Part shown: piece by piece, positions 7,994 to 14,838 of the stretch
Layout of the letters: the number at the start of each line of letters is the position of its first letter
Numbering within the stretch: the first letter of the stretch is position 1
Assembly: GCA_030595485.1 (NCBI GenBank)
Contig: JAUVDE010000038.1
Location: 1-14,838 of the forward strand
Length of the DNA stretch: 14,838 bases
Direction of reading: 5' to 3'
Origin: Draconibacterium sp.
GTDB taxonomy: Bacteria; Bacteroidota; Bacteroidia; Bacteroidales; Prolixibacteraceae
Translations under genes and position numbers: made by a program
The notes under the pieces: generated by a model
The model's database searches: none
Seen by the model: only the letters and a program-made list of their open reading frames with translations
Told to the model about the DNA's origin: nothing

Positions 7994-10900
7994 CTAATTC
8001 TCGCTTAGCTCTTTCACGAAGAATACCCTCACCCTATCGAATACATCGTAAACGCAAGGAATTACTACCAGTGTAAGCAAGGTTGATGTTACCAATCCAC
8101 CCACAACTGCAAGTGCCATTGGCGAGCGAAGCGATGCACTTTCGCCAAAACCAACAGTAAGTGGTAATAATGCTAAAATGGTTGTTAAACTGGTCATTAT
8201 AATTGGGCGAATACGTTGCTGACCTGCTTGCAATATTGCTTGTTTGCGTTCAACGCCACTTCTTATCAACTGGTTTATTCGGTCGACTAAAATAATGGAG
8301 TCGTTAACCGCAATTCCCACCAACATAATTACACCAATAATTGCCATAATATTTAGCGTTTTCCCCATTATATAAAAGAGGAGTACACTCCCAACAACTG
8401 CCAACGGAATGGTAAGCAGGATGGTAAATGGATGAATCAAAGATTCGAACTGTGAAGCTAAAACCATATATACCAACACAATGGAAAGCAACAAGGCAAA
8501 AGCCAGGTTATTTAGTGACTCCTGACGTTTTTCTTCCTCGCCCGTTACTTTAATTCGGTAATCGGGTAATAAATCGATTGTTGAAGTTGCTTCCCGAATT
8601 TCGCTTGAAACATGGTCGAGTGCCACACCTTTTTGCAATTGTGCAGTAACTTTTCCAATTCGATTTTGGTTTCTTCGGAAAATCTCTTTTGGAGAAACAC
8701 CAAATGAAATTTCAGCAATTTCGCTTAAACGAAAAACCTGATCGCCCGAGGTAATCAAGAATGAATTAATCTCCTCAATCCCTTTCTCTGGTACTTTAAT
8801 GGTAATGTCTTGCATTTCGCCACTCTTCTCCAACTGCCCGGCACTTTTACCTTCCAGCTGGTCTTGAATTTGCGTAATTACCGTGTTTATATCGATGTTG
8901 TACATTCCGGCCCGCATGCGGTCAACCTTAATTTCAACTTCGGGCGCACCATCTTCAATAGATGTTTGTACATTAAATAAACCATTAACGGCTTCCATTT
9001 TCTCTTTAACCTGATTCGCCACATTTTCAATCTCATCCAGCTCGTCTCCCCGAACTTCTACAACCACCGGCGCCTCATCGGTTCCAAGTATCGATTGCAA
9101 AGCACTCTCTTCCTGAGAAAAGGAAATATCCATTCCTTCAATATTCTGGGTGAGTTTATCCACAGTTCGGACAATACTTTCGGTTGATATGCTTGACTCA
9201 GCAGCGAGAATAACTTTTATTTCAGCGGTATTCTCACCCTCAAATACAGAACTAGCATCTCCTGTTATTCCGGTAGATGGTCCAGCTTGCGAATAAATTT
9301 TGTCGAGATTATCACCCAAATATTCTATTAAAATATCTTCGATGTTACGCACAGTTGATTCGGTACGACTCAACTCGGTGCCTTCCACTAATTTCAGTTT
9401 AATCGTTAATTCTTTGGTTTCAGTTTTAGGCATAAATTCGGCACCAATGTAGGGTACCAATAAAACCGAAGAACTAATAGCGATGGTAGTTAAAATTATT
9501 ACCACCCATTTTACTTTTAGCACCTTCTCCAAAAAACGACCATAACCACCTACTTTAACCGAACTTGCTTTTGTTGGCGATTTTTTATTCCGATAGAAAC
9601 GGTGATACATCATTGGAATGAGGAAAATAGCTACAACCAAGGATGATAGTAGTGAAAATGCCACTGTCCATGCCTGATCTTTAAACAATTCGCCCGAAGC
9701 GCCATGTAAATAAACAATAGGCAGAAACACGATAATTGTTGTTAGCGTTGATGCCGTAATTGCACCACCCACCTGCGATGTACCCGTAATAGCAGCATCG
9801 CGCACACTCATTCCATTTTCGTGATTTCTAAAAATATTTTCCATCACCACAATGGCATTATCAACCAACATTCCCGCACCAAGCGCGAGCCCTCCCAAAG
9901 TCATAATATTTATGGTGAGGTGGTTGAAATACATTAAATTGAACGTGGCAATAATTGAAATAGGAATAGCGATACTTACAATTAATGTGGTACCAAAGCG
10001 TCGTAAAAAGACAAACAGCACAATAACTGCCAACAAAATACCCAGCAAAGCGGTTTTCTGAACCTCACCAATGGCTCTGCTAATAAAACGTCCTTGATTG
10101 GTAACACCCGTTAGTTCATAGCCCGGTAAAGCTTTTCGAATACTTACCAAAGCCTTGTTTATTTGCTCAACCGATTTTACGGTGTTGTATTTGGTTTCTT
10201 TGTAAATGGATAAACCAACACAACGCTTGCCATTTATGTGTACAATATTTACGGGTTCTTTATTTGCGATTGAAACCGTGGCCACATTTTTCAAATAAAC
10301 CGGTGCCATGGTATTGTTACTTTGCGCCTGGGCTGATTCCTGATTACGAACCAATTTGTACCCTACAATCAAATTTTCAAAATCTTCAACGGTTTGCAGA
10401 ATAGAAACACCTTTTACAATGTATTGCATACCCATGTCGCTTATTTTTCCTCCCGAAACATTTCGGTTAAAATTCTGAATGCGGTTTGCAACTTCGTCCA
10501 TCGAAAGGTTTTGTGCTTCTAGTCTGAAAACATCGGTTTCAATAACTATTTCGCTTTCTTCCTGCCCGGTAAGTTCAACTTCGGCCACACCTTCCAAACG
10601 TACCAGTTCGTTACGAATATAGCTTTCCGCCACCTTCCTGACTTCATTCATGTCGTCAATTTCGGTGTGCGTTAAGCCAATTACCATAACCGGCGTAGTA
10701 TTTGGGTCGTGCTGCGTTATCTGCAGTTCATCAATTTCGGAGTTTTGCGTAAGCGTATTTAGGGCTTTCTGCAAATCGAGAAAAGCCTCGTCCATATCTT
10801 TGTTCCAGGCATATTCAACCGTAATTTGAGCAGAACCAACTCGCGAAGTAGAAGTTACCTGCACCACATCGGACTGACGAATGGCAAGCGCTTCGATATT

Positions 10901-11098
10901 CTCCACAAACTGCTGCTCCATTTCTTCAGGTGGCCGCTCGCCCGAACTTACCTCCACAAATATACGGGGCGAATTCAGGTCGGGGAAAAGGTCAACCCCC
11001 AATTTATCGTACGAAATGTAGCCCAGGAGAACAACTCCAAGCACTACCATAAGTACGGTAACCGGATAATTGACGGAAAATTGTGTTAATTTCTTCAT
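7994..11098 (-). CDS. RND efflux pump inner-membrane subunit (HAE-1/AcrB type)
   Basis: The protein has 1,034 residues, a full-length RND pump: TM1 at about 12-30 followed by FPDLNSPRIFV, a first periplasmic porter/docking region, TM2-6 (about 350-510), a second periplasmic region (about 560-865), and TM8-12 to the end. The family motifs GMLVDNAIVVMENI in TM4 and RIRPIIMTSLTT in TM11 are present. By motif alignment, the AcrB relay pair Asp407/Asp408 is Asp413/Asn414 here, and AcrB Lys940 is Asn932 (VNDSII). This fits the large HAE-1 subgroup with VN(N/D) rather than AcrB itself. It would use the proton gradient to move substrate from periplasm or membrane into the TolC duct. There are no CusA-type Met clusters I could recognise, so a drug, lipid or peptide substrate is more likely than metal. 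ATG at 11098 is followed at once by the typical pre-TM1 sequence. Confidence 0.95.
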   Translation of the reverse strand: MKKLTQFSVNYPVTVLMVVLGVVLLGYISYDKLGVDLFPDLNSPRIFVEVSSGERPPEEMEQQFVENIEALAIRQSDVVQVTSTSRVGSAQITVEYAWNKDMDEAFLDLQKALNTLTQNSEIDELQITQHDPNTTPVMVIGLTHTEIDDMNEVRKVAESYIRNELVRLEGVAEVELTGQEESEIVIETDVFRLEAQNLSMDEVANRIQNFNRNVSGGKISDMGMQYIVKGVSILQTVEDFENLIVGYKLVRNQESAQAQSNNTMAPVYLKNVATVSIANKEPVNIVHINGKRCVGLSIYKETKYNTVKSVEQINKALVSIRKALPGYELTGVTNQGRFISRAIGEVQKTALLGILLAVIVLFVFLRRFGTTLIVSIAIPISIIATFNLMYFNHLTINIMTLGGLALGAGMLVDNAIVVMENIFRNHENGMSVRDAAITGTSQVGGAITASTLTTIIVFLPIVYLHGASGELFKDQAWTVAFSLLSSLVVAIFLIPMMYHRFYRNKKSPTKASSVKVGGYGRFLEKVLKVKWVVIILTTIAISSSVLLVPYIGAEFMPKTETKELTIKLKLVEGTELSRTESTVRNIEDILIEYLGDNLDKIYSQAGPSTGITGDASSVFEGENTAEIKVILAAESSISTESIVRTVDKLTQNIEGMDISFSQEESALQSILGTDEAPVVVEVRGDELDEIENVANQVKEKMEAVNGLFNVQTSIEDGAPEVEIKVDRMRAGMYNIDINTVITQIQDQLEGKSAGQLEKSGEMQDITIKVPEKGIEEINSFLITSGDQVFRLSEIAEISFGVSPKEIFRRNQNRIGKVTAQLQKGVALDHVSSEIREATSTIDLLPDYRIKVTGEEEKRQESLNNLAFALLLSIVLVYMVLASQFESLIHPFTILLTIPLAVVGSVLLFYIMGKTLNIMAIIGVIMLVGIAVNDSIILVDRINQLIRSGVERKQAILQAGQQRIRPIIMTSLTTILALLPLTVGFGESASLRSPMALAVVGGLVTSTLLTLVVIPCVYDVFDRVRVFFVKELSEN

Positions 11099-11107
11099 GC
11101 TATAAAA

Positions 11108-11170
11108 AGTTGGAAGTTGGAAACACGAAGTTGGAAGTAGTTCTAACTTCCAACTTCGTGCTTCCAGCCA
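11108..11170. repeat. Degenerate 7-bp tandem repeat, about nine units
   Basis: Read on the plus strand, the tract divides into 7-mers: agttgga, agttgga, aacacga, agttgga, agtagtt, ctaactt, ccaactt, cgtgctt, ccagcca. The first half is agttgga-like and the second half is its reverse complement, which creates the hairpin at 11124-11160. It fills nearly the whole 76-bp gap between adaptor and pump genes and ends 9 bp before the pump start codon. Confidence 0.6.
11124..11160 (-). other. Perfect inverted repeat (RNA hairpin) upstream of the first RND gene
   Basis: Bases 11124-11138 and 11146-11160 are exact reverse complements (15 bp) around a 7-base loop. After one mismatch the pairing can continue outward for about six more pairs, counting one G-U. 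In the mRNA the hairpin lies between the adaptor stop and the RND start, with its base 25 nt before the ATG. There is no uninterrupted U-tract directly after it, so it is not a standard terminator; it could be an attenuator, an RNA-stability element or a translation-limiting structure. The arms consist of the same 7-bp units as the surrounding tandem repeat. Confidence 0.7.
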
Positions 11171-11174
11171 TTTT

Positions 11175-12233
11175 CTACAAAATCACTTTTACTTTTGAAT
11201 TGTCGCGTAGGGTTTCAAATCCTTTAATAATTAAGCGGTCGTTGGCTTTTAATCCTTCCACCACTTCAATTTCATCCTGATTTGAAATTCCGGTTGTAAT
11301 ACGACGATCGTCGGCAGCACTGTTACGCCCAACAACAAATACATATTTGCCACGCGAACCTGACATAATTAAATTTTTAGGAATTACAACGGCGCTGTCT
11401 TTTTGCGAAGTAATAATATTTGCTTTTACGAACATTCCGGGGCGTAATTTTAAATCTGAATTTTCGATTTGAAGTTTACCGGCAAAGGTTCGGGTTTCTT
11501 CGCTAATAATTGGCGACAACTCACTTACAACTCCGGTGATGGTATCTTCGGTTAAAGTGTAATTGGTAATTACTACTTCTTGCCCCACTTTTACGTCGGA
11601 GATATTTTTCTCGGGTAAGTTAATTTCAATGTACATTTTATCGTAACTCATTAAACTTACCATAGGTTGATTTGTAGCCACACGAACACCTTCAGTATGG
11701 TAAGGTAAGTCGACAATTACACCTGAGAAAGGCACCACAATTTCCATTTTTTCCAACTGAATTTCAGCTCGATCGTGATCGATTTTTGCGTTCGTTTTCG
11801 ACAATTCAGAGTTTCGAAGCTCGCGCAATGTTACCCCACCTTTATCATATAACGATTTTGATTTTTCGTATTCAAAATCAGCAATCTCAAGGTTCAATTC
11901 TTTCGACTCGATGGCGATACTGTTTACATATTCAGCATCTTCAAGATGGATAATAACATCGCCTTTTTGAACTTTATCGCCAAGTCTGAATTCTTTTCCG
12001 GTACGCGGATTAACCAGTAGTTGGTAGTCGGCAGCAATTTCAGAATACAATTCGGTTTCGTACTTTGATTTTGCAGTTCCGGTGGTACCAATATACTGTT
12101 GTATGCTTTTCAGCTTAATATTTTCTACTGAAACCGGAACTGATAAGTCGGCAGTTTCGGATGATTGCTGTTGGTTACACGAAATTACTGTGGCAACTAC
12201 AACAAAAAGGATAAGTAACTTTATATTCTTCAT
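11175..12233 (-). CDS. HlyD/AcrA-type periplasmic adaptor lipoprotein of an RND efflux system
   Basis: The protein has 352 residues. Its N-terminus is a lipoprotein signal with lipobox VISC (Cys19), so it should be anchored by lipid in a membrane, as AcrA is. Domain order fits a membrane fusion protein: first lipoyl half at about 58-102 (with GDKVQKGDVIIHLED), a short helical hairpin at about 105-160, second lipoyl half with VPFSGVIVDLP (167-176), a beta-barrel region at about 198-275 ending in LRPGMFVKANI, and a membrane-proximal domain with VVIPKNLI and a C-terminal GLKANDRLIIKGFETL. Its role would be to bridge the inner-membrane pump(s) and the TolC protein. It is the only adaptor in the window, so it would have to serve both RND proteins unless another is encoded elsewhere. 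The hairpin is shorter than in AcrA, as in many Bacteroidota adaptors. ATG at 12233 gives the lipoprotein signal. Confidence 0.93.
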   Translation of the reverse strand: MKNIKLLILFVVVATVISCNQQQSSETADLSVPVSVENIKLKSIQQYIGTTGTAKSKYETELYSEIAADYQLLVNPRTGKEFRLGDKVQKGDVIIHLEDAEYVNSIAIESKELNLEIADFEYEKSKSLYDKGGVTLRELRNSELSKTNAKIDHDRAEIQLEKMEIVVPFSGVIVDLPYHTEGVRVATNQPMVSLMSYDKMYIEINLPEKNISDVKVGQEVVITNYTLTEDTITGVVSELSPIISEETRTFAGKLQIENSDLKLRPGMFVKANIITSQKDSAVVIPKNLIMSGSRGKYVFVVGRNSAADDRRITTGISNQDEIEVVEGLKANDRLIIKGFETLRDNSKVKVIL

Positions 12234-12252
12234 GATTTAAATTTTTTCGCTT

Positions 12253-13761
12253 TTACTTTTTTTCTCCTTCATCGCTTAGATATAACTCGGAAGGCACAAT
12301 CGCCTGACCAGTTTCGAAATCGTATAAGGACTGTATTTTAAGGTTTAATAATTCTATTTTATAATTGATAAGTGCCTGACTAAAGGAGATTTTTTTCTCG
12401 GAAAGCTGTGTTTGAAACAAGTTCAAATCCATACCCGTTAAATCGCCATTTTCGTAACGTTCGAGATTAATTTCGTAGGTTAACTCGGCGTTCCTCTCGT
12501 TTTGCTTCGCAATATCAATCTGATTTAACTGGTTTTGTAGGTTTCTATACACTTGTCTAATATCAACAATAATCTGTTTCCTTTCTTCCGTAAGGTTTAA
12601 TTCTTGCGTCTGAATGGCTGCCTCGGCAGCTGCAATTCGTGCTTTCTTTTCACCCCAATCGAAGATAGGAATATTAAAACTTAAAGATACCGAAGGACTC
12701 CGGGTTGGATTGTCGAAAATCATGTTCAACTCGTTATTATCTCCCGTAATTCCCATTCGCAGATTCATATCGCCACGAAATTCGTTTTGCGATTTGGTAC
12801 GAATTAAATCGAATTGGCTGGTTTCAACATCAATTTCGCGCTGACGCAATTCCATTCTTGAATTTAAACCGTTTTCAATGGCTCTGTCCAAATCAACCGG
12901 AATAGGGTTAGAGCCAATGTCGGCCAAAATCAAAATATCTTGAAATAAATCCATTCCCAGGTATAGTTTTAACTGGTCTTTTGCATTTTCAAAATTTACT
13001 TCATTGTTTTGTACATTCGATTTTGAAGTGGACAAGTTTAACTCGGCCTGATAAAGTTCTTCACGTGCTGTTAATCCGGCCTCTACTTTATTTACAATTA
13101 TGTCGAAACTTTTTTGTGTATTGTCCAGCTCCTCGCGCGAAATACTTAAATTCATTTGCGACATGTAAACATTATAGAAAAACTGCGTTACATTTCGCTC
13201 CAAATTCAAACGCTGAATAGCATAACCAATGTTCGCATTTTCAAGATTTAGCTCTAATTCCTTTAACTGCAACTTCTGACGGTTATAGGTAAAAAGAGGC
13301 TGATTCAAATTCACATAAAGGTTATTAAAAAACACTTCGCTTTCGGTTTCGGTACTCGACAAAGTGGAATTACTACTTGCCCACCCAAACTCGTTGGTTA
13401 ACGATATGGTACCATCCGTAAAAAGAATTGGCTGTTCAATCCGAAAAGCTGTACTTGTTTGAAAATTTTCGTTGGTATACCATTCGGAAACCCGGCTATC
13501 GAAACGCCTTTGGTTACTATAATCAACAGGATTTACTTCCAAAGAAAAACGTGATTTTAATGCCGCACGCTGTGCCTCCAGATTTTTCGAAAATCGTTCT
13601 AAATTTAAGAGCGATCGCTGAATATCAGGACTTCCTGTTTCAGCAATGCTCAGTGCTTTGGCAAGCGTTAGTGCTTCCTGTGCCTTAACTGCAGAACTTC
13701 CCACACCCATAAAAAATATCAGGATGAAAAGTTGTGCCAATAGTTTAATTTTTGTTGTCAT
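12253..13761 (-). CDS. TolC-family outer-membrane efflux channel
   Basis: This 502-residue protein is close to the usual TolC length. It starts with a signal peptide (Lys-rich start, hydrophobic residues 8-20, probable cut after VKA at 27). The mature part has the two-fold OEP pattern: long amphipathic, coiled-coil-prone helices rich in Gln, Asn, Glu and Leu, with LTLAKALSIAE opening the first repeat, and beta-strand segments such as ALRVEQP-like and PSVSLSFNIPIFDWGEKKAR (about residues 355-375), which is typical of the second repeat. In the cell it would trimerise in the outer membrane and form the exit duct for the adaptor and pump encoded next. It starts 19 bp after the peptidase gene and ends 19 bp before the adaptor gene, so it is probably co-transcribed with both. 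The start is ATG at 13761, directly before the signal peptide. No oddities were seen. Confidence 0.93.
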   Translation of the reverse strand: MTTKIKLLAQLFILIFFMGVGSSAVKAQEALTLAKALSIAETGSPDIQRSLLNLERFSKNLEAQRAALKSRFSLEVNPVDYSNQRRFDSRVSEWYTNENFQTSTAFRIEQPILFTDGTISLTNEFGWASSNSTLSSTETESEVFFNNLYVNLNQPLFTYNRQKLQLKELELNLENANIGYAIQRLNLERNVTQFFYNVYMSQMNLSISREELDNTQKSFDIIVNKVEAGLTAREELYQAELNLSTSKSNVQNNEVNFENAKDQLKLYLGMDLFQDILILADIGSNPIPVDLDRAIENGLNSRMELRQREIDVETSQFDLIRTKSQNEFRGDMNLRMGITGDNNELNMIFDNPTRSPSVSLSFNIPIFDWGEKKARIAAAEAAIQTQELNLTEERKQIIVDIRQVYRNLQNQLNQIDIAKQNERNAELTYEINLERYENGDLTGMDLNLFQTQLSEKKISFSQALINYKIELLNLKIQSLYDFETGQAIVPSELYLSDEGEKK

Positions 13762-13780
13762 TTCTATGCTTATTAATTTC

Positions 13781-14838
13781 TTATATTTCCACTATTTTCA
13801 CGGCATCGGCAAAAACAAAACGCAAGTCTGTTTTATTCGATAGCTCAATTACCGCTGTTTCCGAATCGAAATAAAACGAGCCTAAATGGCTCCAGCCATT
13901 TTCTGCATTGTGCACTTCCAAAGCGGCTTCTTCGGGTCCATCTTCGCCATGAATGGTAAAATTATAATTCCCTTTTTCATCTTTTCTATCGCGACGATAA
14001 CTGCGCGATTTATACAAATGGAAGTACACATCGTAGTAACCCGGTTTTTTAAGCGGCACCTTCCATGTGGCGCTTAGCTTCCCTTCCTTACTTCCTTTTA
14101 TGTAATGTGCCGAACGCACATAATCACCATAAAAATCGTCGTTGGTGGTTGCTGTCCAGTTTGTCGGCGGACGCCACCAATTTATGCCTTCGTATTTTCG
14201 TTTTGTCTCTTCCTCTTTTACAATTAGTCTTTCGAGTAAGCTACTATTATCGGTTGAAGTGACCGAAAAACCTTTGTCTTCGTTATCCACCAAAGATTCG
14301 TTAGGCAGTCGGGTTTGAACCGGCGTATCCAATATTTTTTCGCCCTCCCATGGTTTGGCCTTTAAATCTTCGTCCACCTCACGGAAAAATTCCATAAAAG
14401 TTTGTGGTACATTTTTCGATGTCAAAGTATTAAGGATAATCATACGCGGAGCACCATTGACCAAATAACTTAATTCTTTGGTTTGGTCGGCTTCCAAGTA
14501 AATCAGGTTATCGATCATATCACTTCCGCCGGGACCACCTCCTCGCGAACCACGTCCGCCGGGGCCACCACCAATACGAAACGACAATTTCACTAAACCT
14601 TCAACATCGGTGAAATTAGTAATGGTTACCGAAACCATCGTTTTCATTGCATCGCCCGATTTTACTTTTACAGCTTTAATAGGTGATACCAGATAACCGG
14701 GTAAAGCCTTCGCCTGAAACCAATCATCCATCATCGGAACCAGCTCAATTCCAAACTTCTCGTAAATCTCTTTATCGAAATCTTCGAAAGAAATATTGGT
14801 GAATTTATTATTGTTAAGAATATCACGCAGAAAATCTT
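13781..14838 (-). CDS. ABC-2 permease/M1 aminopeptidase-like protein, C-terminal part (5' end outside window)
   Basis: The reading frame is open to the window edge and ends in TAA, giving about 351 C-terminal residues; no start is visible. The first 50 or so residues (FLRDIL, an acidic helix, then MDDWF and ALPGY) resemble the end of the catalytic region of M1 gluzincin peptidases as found in Bacteroidota proteins that join ABC-2 membrane helices to an M1 domain. The HExxH zinc site would lie upstream and cannot be seen. A beta-sandwich-like stretch follows, interrupted by a Gly-rich insert (14525-14575). The last 150 or so residues (13784-14287) look like a golvesin/xanthan-lyase-type beta domain, with GYYDVYFHLY, GWSHLGSFYF and a terminal FADAVKIVEI. 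The TolC gene starts 19 bp downstream, which suggests one transcript. Known of the family: the peptidase is probably extracytoplasmic. Inferred: it trims a peptide handled by the exporter. It could also be a stand-alone M1 peptidase. Confidence 0.7.
   Translation of the reverse strand, partial: DFLRDILNNNKFTNISFEDFDKEIYEKFGIELVPMMDDWFQAKALPGYLVSPIKAVKVKSGDAMKTMVSVTITNFTDVEGLVKLSFRIGGGPGGRGSRGGGPGGSDMIDNLIYLEADQTKELSYLVNGAPRMIILNTLTSKNVPQTFMEFFREVDEDLKAKPWEGEKILDTPVQTRLPNESLVDNEDKGFSVTSTDNSSLLERLIVKEEETKRKYEGINWWRPPTNWTATTNDDFYGDYVRSAHYIKGSKEGKLSATWKVPLKKPGYYDVYFHLYKSRSYRRDRKDEKGNYNFTIHGEDGPEEAALEVHNAENGWSHLGSFYFDSETAVIELSNKTDLRFVFADAVKIVEI

Noticed and set aside
7994..11098. Heavy-metal (CusA-type) pump
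   Set aside because: The TM4 and TM10 motifs follow the HAE-1 pattern, and no metal-binding Met or Cys/His clusters were seen in pump or adaptor.

Overview
The window is moderately AT-rich, tightly packed, and every gene I accept lies on the minus strand, so transcription runs from high to low coordinates. The gene families, the lack of strong Shine-Dalgarno sequences and a promoter of the Bacteroidota type (TTTA-N19-TAACTTTG) point to a member of the Bacteroidota. An anaerobic or marine Bacteroidia lineage is plausible, but the genus cannot be read from the sequence.

From 14838 down to 2386 lies what looks like one long transporter operon. It begins with the 3' end of a gene resembling the Bacteroidota 'ABC-2 permease/M1 aminopeptidase' proteins, here with a golvesin-like C-terminal domain; its start and catalytic part are outside the window. 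A TolC-type outer-membrane channel (13761-12253), a lipoprotein HlyD/AcrA-type adaptor (12233-11175) and a conventional RND pump (11098-7994) follow. The next gene (7828-3107) is the most remarkable object here: about 1,035 residues of a second RND pump, then a segment of about 250 residues with six predicted membrane helices, then a complete ABC ATPase, all in one reading frame of 1,573 codons. An ABC-2 type permease subunit (3105-2386) follows after 1 bp.

The layout suggests that an ABC-2 exporter with a periplasmic M1 peptidase and a tripartite RND/adaptor/TolC efflux machine have been merged genetically, and in one protein physically, into a single system. Its ATP-driven and proton-driven parts may cooperate. 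The substrate is unknown; peptides are one guess because of the M1 peptidase.

The two longest gaps in this operon (11099-11174 and 7829-7993) each end a few bases before the start codon of an RND gene. Both are filled with degenerate 7-bp tandem repeats, and one contains a perfect 15-bp-stem hairpin. They are candidate post-transcriptional control elements or repeat-expansion tracts.

Downstream are two ordinary genes: a U32-family protein related to the RNA-hydroxylation factors TrhP/RlhA (2320-1061), with its own promoter, and an outer-membrane beta-barrel protein of unknown function (996-52). No tRNA, rRNA, CRISPR array, insertion sequence or phage gene was seen.
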